A stretch of 64,000 bases of DNA from Eretmocerus hayati (lineage: Eukaryota > Arthropoda > Insecta > Hymenoptera > Aphelinidae): positions 51,810,954 to 51,874,953 of the forward strand of contig CM056742.1 of the NCBI GenBank assembly GCA_029851415.1, in the 5' to 3' direction. The notes under the pieces were generated by a model. The model was not told where the DNA came from, did no database searches, and saw nothing but the letters and a program-made list of their open reading frames with translations. Every line of letters starts with the position of its first letter. The first letter of the stretch is position 1. The translations under genes and the position numbers were made by a program. Shown here one piece after another: positions 46,232 to 58,987 of the stretch.

Positions 46232-48559
46232 TTTCCTACGCTATTCAATTTATCAATTTTGATCAATGTATTAAATTTCAATCTTTAATTCCACTTCTTC
46301 TCATTAGGGTTTTGAAGTCTTATATAATTCCATTTTGTCCCAATTTGCTTTGTGCCACACCATCTATAAGAGATTCTAATACTTATGTCCAGTACCAAAA
46401 AAAAATTCTTTCGGTGCTACTCGTAACCTAATATTCTGGTTTTATGGCTATAATTCTCAACCAAATTCTTTATATTCCTGTGAAAATATTCTTGGGGGTC
46501 TTTTGGATACTATGAACCATTCATCCTCCTGTATTGATCATTTTCAGCCCGTATTAGCCTTTGAAATTGTTATTTTTGATAGTCCTGCTTAGGAACGGAT
46601 ATTTTTCAGGATGATTCACAATTTTCTCAAGAAGCAATTATCTGATTCTTTCCAAACGTTATGATCTGATTTTGATTTTAATGAACTCTTGTAATACAAA
46701 TCTGTAAGGTTTTATCTTACTCTGTAAAATAAATTCCTGATCTTCCCATTTACATCAACGGATTCGTTCAGAAACCTGCCATTTTCTGTTAATTTTATTC
46801 TAATTTTTGTTCTCAGAAATTCAATTTTGATCCAATCTCCTCTATTCTAAGTGCCGAAGTCCATGTCTCTACCTACTTCAAAATAGTCAAGGTAGCTCAT
46901 TCATGTATAAAGTCTGTTAACTGACCCCAATTTTGACTTTTTGAATTAGCTTATTTTTGCTCAAAATGACTCGAAATTATTCACCCCTGTGATATCAAAT
47001 GTTTTTGATCTAGACCTCTGAATTTTTGCATGTAAAATCTGAATGATAACGTCAATAACTTTTTCGTGTGAATTCAGAAGGAAAATGATCCACAAATCAT
47101 TCTCCTAAATGTTGTTCCTTCAAAACTATGTCCATTTTGTCATGAGAACGAATCAATAAGAATTGAAAAGTTTGTGCTTTCCACTCTGCTCCTTTGATCA
47201 CTTTCAAACTTTGAAGTCTACTTTAGCATGTACTCAAGCAAATGTATGCACAGTTACAGGCCTCTATACAACGTGATTGTAAAGTACTCCCCGAGAACGA
47301 AAATTCCAAAAGTCCGTGTGATCGCGATTCTTGCATTTTAGTTCCAGGGAGATTCAATGCGATCTGACGTAGTGCTTGGCTAATCAATTCCATCCTGATT
47401 TGCTATCACGCGGGTTGAAAATTTGCCATCACGGGCCATCACGCTGCCATCACAAGCGCCATCCCGAAATCATCACTTTCGGATGTCTACTTGTGGTCCG
47501 AGGTTAGGTACAACTTATGTGGGAGACGTAGCGCGATGATTCCGTTAGTTTTGTGCGATCCGCGTAATTGTGAGAGACGAAGTGGAGATTGGCGCAAAAT
47601 TTTTTAATTAGTTGCAGTGCCACAATGCCATAATTTTTTCGTGTCGCGTGTGGCGTGTCGCGAAGCAATAAGTGCCGAGTTGTGGAGTGATTTACATGCG
47701 CCGGTTTGAGCTCGTGCGCCCGGGTGAGCCAAGGTTTTCTAGTGATGACAGCAGTGCAGCGGCGACGGGAGCAAAGAAGCATCAACCCGATTATCCTCAT
47801 CATCTTGTAATAAAAGATCGGCTCTGGAGCTTTCGGTCCACGTGTTCGGTCGAGGTCAAGCAGACAATGTGGGAGAGCGCGAGTTCTCGTATGCGCAGCT
47901 GGTGGATGCAACAGCTGTTTCTTCGCATCAATGTGGTTCTTAGAACCTCTTTATTATAATGTGTTCATGTGCTGTTATCTCAATGTCTAATAATGCTTGT
48001 CCAGACTTTGTTTTGGAATTTAGCCGCTTGAAATTTTGGGAATGAAAATGTCAAGAACTCATTGTGGTGCTTATACCTTATATTGTTGTTGTCTGTGATC
48101 AAAATTTGAGATTTCTTTTTATTACTAATAAGAATTTGTTAGTGCAGTGACTCAACAGTCCCGTGTGATGAAGTTCATTTCAAATGACTCATAACAACTT
48201 CGTGCAAGCTGAAATTCTTCAGAGTGATTTGATAAAAAGGGGTAGAAGAAAGGAGGGGAACGAAAATGTAAATTTATATTGATAATAATCGTGTAGAATG
48301 GATAACGAGTCGAATTAAGACTGGGTAAAAAAAATTGTCCGGATCTGAAATCTCTCCCATAAGAATAACACGGAGGAAAGATGAAAGCGCTTATCGCATA
48401 TTAGCTCCCAATGTAAAGCGAGAGATTCGATTTTAGACATTACAAAATTTAATCGAAAAGTACATGGGAAATGCGTACTTCAGCCTTTGAAATTGTTACT
48501 AGGACATGAATTTTGAGTAAACCACCACTATAAGTATTCATCATCATCACAAATCTACA
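46232..48559. other. AT-rich DNA, no gene called
   Basis: 46.3-47.3 kb has short minus-strand fragments that may be decayed coding sequence upstream of the membrane protein. 47.5-47.9 kb is locally CpG-rich with overlapping frames on both strands and no domains. Confidence 0.35.
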
Positions 48560-50620
48560 TAGTTATGTATAGCAATAGTTATTCACGTGATGCTAAGTGT
48601 CAGAATTGGAATAGAAACCTCACAAGGAGAAAAATGCAAGTTTCCAACACGAGAAACGGTCGTATGCGTAATTTCAAATTTCTCATCTCAGAATTCGAAG
48701 GTACGTATGGAATAGGGGAAGATCGATTGAATGACATCATATTTTGAAGAGGAACCAATCGAGAGATACAGAAAAACAATAGAAAAAATTTTGAGACCGA
48801 GATATTATGTAATCAAAATTTCACCCAAAAAGTTGCCATCGGAACAAAAGTCGAGTGCGTATTTGTTCATAAATCAAACAATTCTGATACTACCACGTCG
48901 AAAATTTGTGTGGACACTCTTTAAGGTATACACTACTGGAATCAAAACCCACTGACACCTGAAAAATTTTCAAATCACCACAGAGGAGTGAAAATCCATT
49001 AAAAATTCAATTTTTCATGTGTAAAAGAAGGTACTCGAAAAATCATCATTACTTGGTCAATTTTTACCCAGCTTGGGCATACAATAGTTTAAATCAAAGC
49101 TCTTTTTTAAGCTTATCAGCTCATTTGATTGGGGAATTCGAGAAGAGCACAAAATTCCAAGAATTAAGAGTCGAAAATCGTCAATCTCTGTAGTCGAAAG
49201 AGCCGTACGACGAGTAAAACACCCAAAATTTCGATACCCAATCATGATAGAGTTTTTAACATGAGTTCAAAATCGAGATGTTCAACTCGTTTGAGAAAGA
49301 AAAATATTCCTCGTCGTTGAAGAGAGATATTTCCACAGTCGCAAGCGATAACAATTTCGTAGTACTATGCAGAATGATAGTTATATATAGTACGCTTATC
49401 GTATATGAGGAAACGAAGAAGAAGCAGTGTGAGAGACTGATATATGCCTAGGCAATGGCCAAAAGTCACCAGCCTCGGGATTCGTTCAAAACGAGGCTGG
49501 TGAATTTCAAGTGCGCCAGTATCTGGGGGCACTGGGAAGAATTGAAACGTAAGGTAGGAGTAGAATGAACCTCCCTCAGTGGATTGCTAGTTCAAGGATA
49601 GTTGAAGTCAGATGAGCTCAGCGTGGCGGCAGCACCGATTGGTGCACATATATTACATGGACAGTTGCATGATTCATATCAGTTGTTTATTGCACGAATT
49701 ATCGTCACCATTCTGATCGATACCGATCATCATATAAACTTCCCCATATTTAGCGCAAACATTCAGACAAAAAAATCTGACCGAAAAATTCATCTGTCTC
49801 ATGGCATGCTCATAAATCAAGTGAAGATTTATGCCGATCTCTTTGCACAAAAATACTTCATAAAAGCTTTAAGCTACATATCATTTCAGTTAATTTCCAT
49901 AACACAAAAGCGTCGACCCACTGCATCGCCAGATTCTCATTGGTATTTCCGTCAAACGACCTCTGTAAACATTTATTATTATAGCAGATTCATATAACTA
50001 AGTGTTTTAATAATTACGAACACCACTAGAAGTCTCAGAAATGAAATCGAAGCATTTCAAAGGGGAAAATGCAGGTCTTCGACCTGGAAAAGGAGGTTCA
50101 ACATCATACTTTGATGAAGAACTAACAGTAGAGGTCCGCAATTGGATGGAAAATTTTTGAGACTGAAATATTACATAATCAAAATTTCACCTAAAAAGCT
50201 GCCGTTGATACAAAAATGAATGTGTATTTTGTCGTAAATCAAACAATTTTCACGATATCGATGTGGAAATTGGTATGAATACTCTCTATGATCTATTCCA
50301 CCAGATTCAGAATCGACCGACAGCCAAAAAATTTTCAAGCCTTCATAGTGGAGTCAGAATCAATGTAAAATACGGTTATCCATACATAAGCGAGAGTACG
50401 CGAAAAAGTACCATAACTTGGTCAGTTTTCATCCGATTTTGATGTTCAACAGCTCATATTTAAGGTATCTATAAGAGCTATCAGACCATTTTATGGAAAA
50501 ATTCGAAAAAAATCAAAATTTTGGAAATTTTCGTGGTTGAAAGTACACATTTTCACCGTTTCGGAATAATTGATTGTCATGCATTTTTAATTGAAATTTT
50601 GTATAGTATTTTGTTCGAAA
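48560..50620 (+). repeat. Diverged direct repeat, units about 48,560-49,350 and 50,030-50,620
   Basis: The units share ATCAAAATTTCACC, AAATCAAACAATT and CTTGGTCA blocks in the same order and spacing. A third partial copy (49,176-49,352) recurs at 62,047-62,224. No coding region is seen in the units. Confidence 0.6.
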
Positions 50621-50994
50621 ATATTATCAATGAGTTAAACCTGAAATTTGAAATCGAATCCAGAAAGGAAAAGTATTTCTTGTGGCTCTCGGAACACGTG
50701 TCAAATAATGAAAAATGGTCCAATCAAGCTGAAATTTGGAAAGTGAGGTCCTCGCATGATAATGTTGATGACCCACTGAAAATTTTGTGGAACTTTTGAA
50801 AATTCGGGTACACAGGAAGGTGTATAGCTCGTGCCTGTGACGTGCTCTCGATGTGGCTGCAATGCCCCCGAGACTGTGCGTTTGTATCTGTATCTCGGTG
50901 TAGACCTATATATTGTGGCCCCCGCCAGTGCACCCGCTATGAATAGCTCATATACTACAATTTTCGTTGTCATTCAATTTTGTCGCATGTTGTC
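50621..50994. other. No gene seen
   Basis: AT-rich to mixed sequence leading to the (CT)n tract at 50,995-51,012. Confidence 0.4.
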
Positions 50995-51009
50995 CCTCTC
51001 TCTCTCTCT

Positions 51010-51012
<3 letters not shown>

Positions 51013-51055
<43 letters not shown>

Positions 51056-51521
51056 GTGGTTAGAGGGCAAAATCTGCCTCAGGATCCCTCGGATCCGTCC
51101 CCAGACACCGGACTGGTTCAGCTTACGCGGACTACGCATAGCCCACGCAGGCCATACCAGGCGGGACACGGGTTTGGGTGGGGCCCACCGAGAGGTGGGC
51201 CCGGCCGTGTAATATCCCTCTCCCCTCGATGTCCGATACCTAGGGCATCGGGCAATCAAGAAGGAGATCCACCTGCATCTACCATCTCATCCCGGAACCG
51301 CGTGAGCATTACTTCAGGATGAGCGGCATGTCTCGCGCTCGATTGCGAGCGTTCCTCTTCTCCATCTTCTCTCTTCGGCCACTTGTCGGCATCTTCTGTC
51401 TTCATTCTTCATTCTTCCCTCTCTTTCTTCTTTCTTCTCTCTTCTTTCTTCTTTCTTCCCTCTTCAGTGCATCAGATTCCTCCTGGAATCCTTTGGGCCT
51501 CTTCTGTTTCAATCGGCAGAG
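51013..51521 (-). other. LINE 3' UTR and poly(A) tail
   Basis: It follows the ORF2 stop, has an A/G-rich run near 51,400-51,470, and ends in a 40-base A tail that meets (GA)n. The same 3' UTR is found at 18,664-19,092. Confidence 0.8.
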
Positions 51522-52604
51522 TCACTGTGATTCGCCTACTTCGAGGCGCCTTACTTCCCTCTCTTTCTCCTCTTTGCGGGTCATCACCAGCTTGATGTAT
51601 CCGGTGAGTCTATCCCATGTCTCCTGGTTGCGGAGCAAGTACGGGACGAGATTCTCGGGTGTTAGTTGAGCACCCAGCCATTCATCCAGCTCGGCGCGCT
51701 CTCTCCGGGTGTCGCTGCACTTGAACAGGGCATGTTCGGCGTCATCCCATTCATCCCCGCATGACTGACATGCTGGGGTCCTCCTCTTCTTGAACCTGGT
51801 TAGATAGGAACCGAAGCAACCATGATCGCTCAGTGCCTGCGTCGTCCAGTAGTCCATCTCTCCGTGGGTGCGTTCCGCCCACTTGGCTACGTCACGGATC
51901 AGCCGGTGCGTCCATCTGCCGTTCGCAAATGGCGAATCCCACTCAGTTTGCCAATGCTCAAGGGTGGTTTCCTTCTCGTTGTCGCGGATAATCTCCTTCA
52001 TCGTCGGGGTGAGTACTCGTTCGGCTCCGATCACTTTCTGGCGGTCCCAGATCCTCACTCGCTCCGCGACGAGCAAGTGGATGGGCGGTGTACTCGCCAA
52101 TACGTAAGCCGCATCTCCTGACACGGTGCGGTAGGCACGGATACTTCTCAGGGCCGCTCTCCGGTGGACAGGCCCCATCTTCTTCTCGATGATGGTCTTC
52201 TCTACTCTCTTTCCCCACACGGGTGCACCGTAGAGCATGATAGAGGTGCTGACGGTGTTGAGAAGTGCGCGCCTCTTTTCCTTGGGTCCTCCGATATTCG
52301 GCATCAGCCGTTGAAGCGCCGCACCAACCCTGCTCGCTTTTTGAGCGGCCTCCTGGATGTGCTTCTTGAACGACCACTTGTCGTCAAGCCATACGCCGAG
52401 GTATTTCAGCTCTGTCTTGCGTGGGATCTCTTGCCCGTTGATGTAAAAGTGGGGCAAGTCAAACTTCCTGCGTCTTGTGACCACGATTGCTTCGCACTTC
52501 TTGACAGCAAGCTCTAGGAGTCTGCTGATCATCCACTCGTAGACTCGGGCCAGCGCCCCGTTTGCGCGTCTACCCAAGAGTTCCTCGTTGTCGGACCAGA
52601 CTAT
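51522..52604 (-). pseudogene. LINE ORF2, C-terminal half (RT thumb and zinc motif)
   Basis: This is the continuation of ORF2 after the Harbinger insertion, read from VWSDNEELLGRRANG. It includes the RT region KYLGVWLDDKWSFKKHI and MLYGAPVWG, a conserved C-terminal block FANGRWTHRLI, and the zinc motif CQSCGDEWDDAEHALFKC. It closes with a TGA-type end at 51,522. The frame is open throughout and joins the N-terminal half in phase across the 3 bp duplication, so the transposon insertion is the only visible break. Confidence 0.9.
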
Positions 52605-52683
52605 CCCTGGTATTCATAGTCGAAGTTTGGCCGAGGTATAAAGTTAATCCTCGGATTTAGCGCTGCAGTCGGCGTGGCAGATT
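52605..52683 (+). repeat. Harbinger left terminal inverted repeat, 79 bp
   Basis: It starts CCCTGGTATTCATAGTCGAA and is identical to the complement of 58,909-58,987. It contains a small hairpin, CCGAGG (52,631-52,636) and CCTCGG (52,649-52,654), that encloses TATAAAG (52,637-52,643). Confidence 0.95.
52637..52643 (+). promoter_or_regulatory. TATA-like box in the left terminal repeat
   Basis: TATAAAG points inward, about 245 bases before the ATG of the Myb-like gene. The mirrored box at 58,949-58,955 points inward to the transposase, about 270 bases before its ATG. Promoter function is inferred from position and symmetry. Confidence 0.45.
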
Positions 52684-52885
52684 TGATAAAACTGAGTCGC
52701 CGGTCTATATTGAATTTGTACCCCGCCTTTTTCGTGTTCTCGCACTAGCTCGCGGGTCCCCGCGTTTTTTTTTGGTGTCGTGAGCGACAGTGCTGATTTT
52801 CCGTAAAGAAAACGATTCGCTGTTGATAATCATAATAATAATTATCAACCATCGGAGAAACACAACGAAGAACAATTTCTTCGTC

Positions 52886-55202
52886 ATGGCTGAAGGAGAA
52901 GATCAGGTGAGTATGTTCAATTATAGACGCGATCAGCATTTTCAGCACACACGTGCCTTACATAACCTCACCACCTGAAATCGGAATTGGATTCGCGTAA
53001 CGCATACAAGTAACGAGATATTTTCACCGGCATAGCGACTTCCCAATAGAATTGGGATTACTTCTATTTTCCAATTCCATTTAACACAAATTTTTCAAAA
53101 TATAAGTTCGTATGCAGTATTTCTAAACGTTCCTGTATTTCAGGTCGCGGCAAAAGGTAAAAGTAACAGTGCTTCCCGAGCCCCTCGTTACACTCAGTTG
53201 GAAAAAGTGATTATATTATCGTGTATTGAGCCATGGAAAAAAATTGTTGAGAATGTGAGGACAAATGCAAGGGTGAATGAAGCTAAAGCTGATGCTTGGA
53301 AACAAATCACTTTGGATTATGCTGAAGAGTCTATGAAGCATGACATCAAAGTTCCACGAAGCACTGATCAACTGAAAGCTTTTTGGAAAGCGGAGAAAAA
53401 AAAGTAAGTGTCAGATTGATCTGTTATCAACCCCCTCCCCCTGACAATCTCTTCGACATGTTCATCTTCCATCACAATGTTCTAAAACAGATCTAGAGAC
53501 ATTGATTCCGTTGTCAAAACTCATGCAATGGGCACTGGAGGTGGCGATGCATTAGAACTTGATGCCACAACATCCAGCATCAATTCACTTGTGCACACGA
53601 TACAGCCAGCATTAGATTTTACCCTCGAAAACTCATATGATAGCTCAGCCCAATTTGAAGATCAGCACCAAGATGAGTCTGAGCCCTCTGAGGTGCCTGT
53701 TAATTCTGAATCCTCCGTGAAATCAGAGACTCTTATGGTCAAAAATGATCCAACTTCCAATGAAGACCTTGAAAAAAAGTTGAGGATTGAAGGTAACATC
53801 TGTTTTACACATCCTTCTTGCTGCGAATGATGAACGAGTAGCTTAACTTGTGTATTCGATGTTGCAGACACTATAGATCTAACTGAGTGGGATGATCCAT
53901 CGACTAATGGTTTTGTGAAAGATGACCCAGATTCGCCCAATGAAGAGAGTGACGAAGATGATCTCATGGAGCTTCATAAGAAGTTGATTGAAACAGCTAG
54001 ATTGAAAAGAATTGCAGAAAGAGCAGCTCATAGAGAAAATCTTTTGAATGAGATTGCTGATGATGAACAAGGTAAGCTATTGTGTGACATGGATGATGTA
54101 TTGGGTATAAAATTTTTTGATTCCTCATTCTAATAACTTGGTTGCAGACTACTCTAAAAATAAGAAAGATCAAAAACCATCTAAGCAACAGAGGAAAATT
54201 CATGGAAATCCTAAAATCAAAGTAGAAAAGATGAAAGTTGCGGGTGAGTCTTTAAAATGAAGGTGTGAAAGTAAAGAGAAGTTTTATGTTTAATTTATCT
54301 CGTTACAGCCAAAACGAGAGTAGCTGCAAAGGGCAAAAGTGTTGCGAAATCTTTTCGAGATAAGAAATTGAACAAGAATAGGGTTTCTCAGAATTTAGCA
54401 CTCCGGTTGAAGTATTTTAATCGTGAGTATTTTTGTGTCTCAGATCGTTTATTACTGTGAATTTCTACCCATTTTTCCGTTCCAGCCTCTGGTGTTGTCG
54501 TGCCAAACGTCTCAAAGGGTGATGTTCAACAAGGTGACTCACGAGTTCTGCCAGAACCAAAAGTTTCAAAAATTAGTGCGGATGAGAGTCCATCTAAAAT
54601 TCTGTCAGAGAGACAGAGTGATGACTTAGGTAAATTTTATTGCGTTCTCTCGGAGCCATGACTCCAAATTTTGTGATACACTGGCTTTAGTTGTGAGATA
54701 AACAATGTATCATTTGATCAAAATTTTCTGTTTTGCAGACAATTATAGTTCAGAATGTGACTCACCGAAAAAAAATCCAATCAACCGCAACAAACTACCT
54801 GGGATCCTCAAAAGACGTATGGAGAAATGTCAAGGTGATTTCATTGCGATAGTTCCTCAAGATAATTGTTGCAAAAATTTGTTAATGAGATGAATATCGA
54901 TCACTGATACATTCTCAGATTTCCAATCGCAGAACTAATAGTTGCAATCTTTTTCAGAAAATTGTGACCCCCATGAAATTCCCACGTATAAAAAGATCAA
55001 CGTGCAACCTTCTGCTAGTGAGTTGGAGCAAGAAGAACGACTCAGAAGAGTTCAAGAGAGCCGAGACCAACAAAGGGAAGCCCACCAGCAGAGAATGAGA
55101 ACATATTCAAAAGAAGATAGGTATTGGGACATTAAGCTTGAAACTGCAACATTGGAGAGAGATTTTGTGTTGGCAAGACAAGGTGGCAAAGAGTCTTCTT
55201 AA
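52886..55202 (+). CDS. Harbinger Myb/SANT-like DNA-binding protein, nine exons, 493 residues
   Basis: Exons by splice signals: 52,886-52,906; 53,144-53,403; 53,491-53,792; 53,868-54,071; 54,148-54,243; 54,309-54,422; 54,486-54,629; 54,739-54,834; 54,958-55,202. All introns are GT-AG and the joined frame is open (1,482 bases with stop). Residues about 20-95 form a trihelix/SANT-like domain (PRYTQLEKVIILSCIEPWKK ... DAWKQITLDYAEE ... STDQLKAFWKAEKKK). An acidic middle (about 120-260), Lys-rich segments (KNKKDQKPSKQQRK, KLPGILKRR) and a C-terminal Glu/Arg/Gln coiled coil follow. In this family the protein binds the transposon ends and brings the transposase to the nucleus. Introns 3 to 8 are all phase 1. 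AATAAA lies near 55,402. Confidence 0.85.
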
Positions 55203-57121
55203 GCTTCTGATGGAACATCAGGCAGCACCGATGGAAGTTTGGTTTTTTTTTCTTTCTCATTGTTTTTGATTACATTTAATTATCAATCGTAAGGCAGTCC
55301 CTCATTCAGTTCAAATCTGCAGTGATAGTTGGTTGTGCTGCTACATGTAAGAGTTAGGTTGCACTAGTGTGCACTATTCAGTACAAATTATTTATTATTC
55401 AATAATAAACCCAAGCAGAATTCGTTGAGCATGGGGGGCTGACTTAAGATTTTTCAAGACATTCTGTAATGTAGCATTCAAATATTCACTCAAGCATGGC
55501 TTTGTTGAGATACAATGTATTATTATACTATTTTAACTTCTAAGGACAAGGCTTTACCGAGCTACTCAAAGAGATGGGAACGTTTCTGGTCAAGAGATTG
55601 ATTATAGAATTCAATAATTTTTAGTTGGAATAATTAGAGCTTAACTGATGCTCTAGTCAATACTCATCATTTGAGATAGTACTCTATAGGAGTTCAAATC
55701 TTGGTATAATATTGTTCTGAGCATGGCTTGTACGTGCAGTCGACTGCCAAAACATTCATTGTAATAATTTTCCTCTCTTCGAGTCAATTTAGCATTTTGA
55801 TGAGTAACCCTTTGCTTTATACTACTGTGGAAGAGAGAACGGTTTCGTACTTTTTGAAATAATTGCTATGGTTCGACAAGCATGATTACGAAACCTTTAA
55901 TATCCTTAAGCCGTTCACGCATAACTGGTTTTATGCTATACCTCAATGAGTTTTGTTCTTTTTTGATACGCTGTGAGGAGAAGTATCTTTCCCACACTGA
56001 TTTTCCACATTCTAACACAGTTTGTCGAAGAACAGACTTCGATACTTGGATGGAAAATCTATTTCTCGCATCCTCGTGATGATTCCGACCTTTGTCTACG
56101 GCTCGGGCCGGAAACTCTTCACTCAGACGCGAGAAAATTTTTTTCCACCCTTCTATCTTCATTTACTATTTTAATTGATTTTGTTACCAATGTCGATCAA
56201 GGCAACTTTTCAATGCCCAGTTTTTGTTCTATTGCTTCTAACAGGAATTACCTCCATCTTTATGTGCATTCATTTTATTGTCGTGTATCTATGTGTGTAA
56301 TTCGAGAAAATGGTTGTACTACTTTGCAAAAAAATTGCATATTTGATATTGTTGAAGACCCAATGCTTACTTTTCATCCCACCAGAAGATAAAAATGTTT
56401 TTTTGGGTCACTGTGTAGGGAGCTAGATAATCAGTGTAAAATCGACTAAATCAATATGAATGTAAGACTTGATGACGGATGAGTTAATCCTTATTGACCC
56501 TGCCAAGCAATCAACATGAAACTGATTTGTAATGCTTCAGAGGAGATTGATTTGTGCATCGATGAATAAGAACTAGTTTGGAATACTTCGAAGGTGATAG
56601 TATTAGCCATCGATGCACAGGAAAATATCCATAGAGCTTGCGGAAGGCAGTCCTCGTTTTGTCCATCATTATGTTTATGATCAAAATTAATGAAACAATC
56701 TTGTATATCCATACAGTGAAGCATAATTGTGAATCCATATGTTTAATAAAACTTGATCACTACAAAACAAAAGAAATGATTTAATTTTACATAAAAAATT
56801 ATTTATTCAATTTCTAAATGACATTCTTCTCAGTACTGAGGAGATATCTTTTCAATATTACTTTATTGAAAAGAAGTTTGAATAATAGACAAGCCTTTCA
56901 CACCAGTATAACCTTTACAATTAAAGATAAATTCACACTAGTATCACTCCATGTCACTACAATAACTTAATTTTTGTGCACGTATATACACATTTACAAT
57001 AGAATAATAGTCCTCACCACACTTATCACTTTATATCCCACCAATTCAGAGTTTTCATTACAACTTCACAAGAATTTAGTCATGATTTTATAACTGAGAT
57101 ATTGAGAGTTTTCTATGCACT
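55203..57121. other. Central spacer between the convergent Harbinger genes
   Basis: It is AT-rich, with polyadenylation-type AATAAA on the plus strand near 55,402 and on the minus strand near 56,813. Frames here are short and without domains. It holds the two 3' UTRs. Confidence 0.6.
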
Positions 57122-58681
57122 TTACAGAGTGAAATGCTCTCTAACGAATGCTAACCTGTACTGTAAACCACTCATACCAGGTAGCGGAGGAATTGCCATA
57201 GCCTCATCTTCAATGATCAGATTCTGAATATCATGATCATTGGAGTGGTTCAAATTGATATGTATGTTCCAGAGGACAGCTGATGCACATACAATACTGA
57301 TGGTGTTGTCAATATGATTGTGACGACAGGTCTTGAGGCAACCAAATTTTTTTTTCCATCTGCCGAAGAATCTTTCTACACAATTCCTGGTTGCAATATG
57401 ACAATCGTTGTACAGCACTTCTTCTTCGCATGTTTTGATGACAAAAGGAGTTAGTAGATAGGTGTAGTTGGCGTACCCATTGTCTCCAATGAGAAGACCT
57501 GGAAAAAAAACATTTTTTACATTCAATATTGATAAATTTTTAAATTAGCTATTTTTTCATTATTAATTTTTACCTTCTACCAAATGCTCTTCAAACATGA
57601 CCTTGAGAGCACTTCTATCAAAGCATGTGGAATCATGAACCCTGCCAGGATGTCTCACATCTATAAAGAGGATTTTTCCTCTAGCATCGACAGCAACCTG
57701 TGGAGTTGGCAAGAAGTACTTCCTTGATTACAGTAACAAGATGCAAGACACATACCAGTACATTGATTGAAAAATATCCCTTGCGGTTTCTAAATATTTC
57801 TCCATACTGTCGGGTAGGACAAATAATTTCAATGTGTGTCCCATCAATACCAGCTGCTACGCCAGGGAAACCTGCTATATTATAGAATTGTTGGATGTTG
57901 ACTAATTGCTCCCTCCGAGTAGATGGAAATTGGACAAACTCATGCAGTAATCCAGCAAGTGCTCTGCAAACTTTATTGATACACCTACAAGCAGTGGGTT
58001 GGGAAAAACCTCTCAAGTCCCCAATAACTTGCTGGAAATATAAAGGGCTGTGAATCGAGGTAGTCTTCTGAAGGCTTGGATATATATTGAAAATCACAAT
58101 AATTACTCTAATATCATAGCTAGTAACGCACATTTCATTCCTAAGCTTACCTGAATGTGCCCAGTGGCACAGAAACGCAGAGCCATGATCACTGCCAGCT
58201 CCGGAGAAACTGGCAACCCTCTTTGATCATCATGGACTAAATCTTGTCTGATCAGCTCTACAATATAGTACCTTACTACACCTTTGGGAAATCTGTATCT
58301 GGCTGTGAACTGGTTCTCACTGTAATAATCAAATGGATCTTGGAAGTCCCTGATGTAACGCTTCTGCATCCGAAACCTAGGTTCAGGCTCATCGAGTTGC
58401 TCATCCCATTGTTCTATCAAATCATTAATCCTCTCATAAATATCATTGTCCTGGAAGAATGAAAGAGAGAGTAAGCTTATATTGTCAAAGAGGTGAACCT
58501 TTGGGAAAATAGTGCTATAGCCATTGCTCCGTCATAGCAAAAAATATCTAAATAATTTCATAGTTACCTCATAAGGATAATCCATCTTGTTTTCAGAAGA
58601 ATATAGCCAATCTTGGTCAATCGACTGAAGAAAAGGCAGACAAAGTACTAAAGCTGTTACAGTGAGCATTATGCCCCCCAT
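57122..58681 (-). CDS. Harbinger transposase (HARBI1-like), five exons, 396 residues
   Basis: It catalyses cut-and-paste transposition. Exons on the minus strand: 58,681-58,568; 58,450-58,151; 58,031-57,756; 57,697-57,574; 57,498-57,122, all with GT-AG introns and an open joined frame. Residues about 70-165 hold the helix-turn-helix region (FSQPTACRCINKVCRALAGL). The catalytic triad is Asp201 (AAGIDGTHIEI), Asp277 (IGDNGY) and Glu313 (NCVERFFGRWKKKFGCL), a DD35E spacing. VRHPGRVHD matches the family's PGxxHD box. Length agrees with HARBI1-type proteins (about 350-400). The start could be either of two upstream Met codons or MDYPYE in exon 1. No lesion is visible. Confidence 0.9.
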
Positions 58682-58908
58682 GTTGTAATTTTTTTGTTAC
58701 TTTCATGGATCAGAATGAAAATAATTCACTGCACGATAAATTTTTAACAATACTAGTACAATATTTCCGACTGCAAAAAGGATCGCACGAATCTCCTCCT
58801 GCCTGCCCAGTGCCCGTTAAGACTAAATATTTATCGTTCTAAAATTTGGTTAGACTGCAATGTGAGTCAAGGACTCTGCCAAACGAGAGCCACGCACTCG
58901 AAGGTTAC

Positions 58909-58987
58909 AATCTGCCACGCCGACTGCAGCGCTAAATCCGAGGATTAACTTTATACCTCGGCCAAACTTCGACTATGAATACCAGGG
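58909..58987 (-). repeat. Harbinger right terminal inverted repeat, 79 bp
   Basis: Exact inverted copy of 52,605-52,683, with CTTTATA at 58,949-58,955, which is an inward-facing TATAAAG on the minus strand. Confidence 0.95.

Larger units (their letters stand above)
52605..58987. mobile_element. PIF/Harbinger DNA transposon, complete
   Basis: It is 6,383 bp long with identical 79 bp terminal inverted repeats and a TAT target duplication (52,602-52,604 and 58,988-58,990). It carries two convergent spliced genes, a Myb/SANT-like protein (plus) and a DDE transposase (minus), the standard Harbinger pair. Both frames are open, splice sites are canonical, the ends are perfect and the host frame is otherwise intact, so insertion is recent and the element may still be competent. 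Confidence 0.95.

Noticed and set aside
50831..51322. Plus-strand frame with a long poly-Phe run
   Set aside because: It reads through the LINE poly(A) tail and 3' UTR on the wrong strand.
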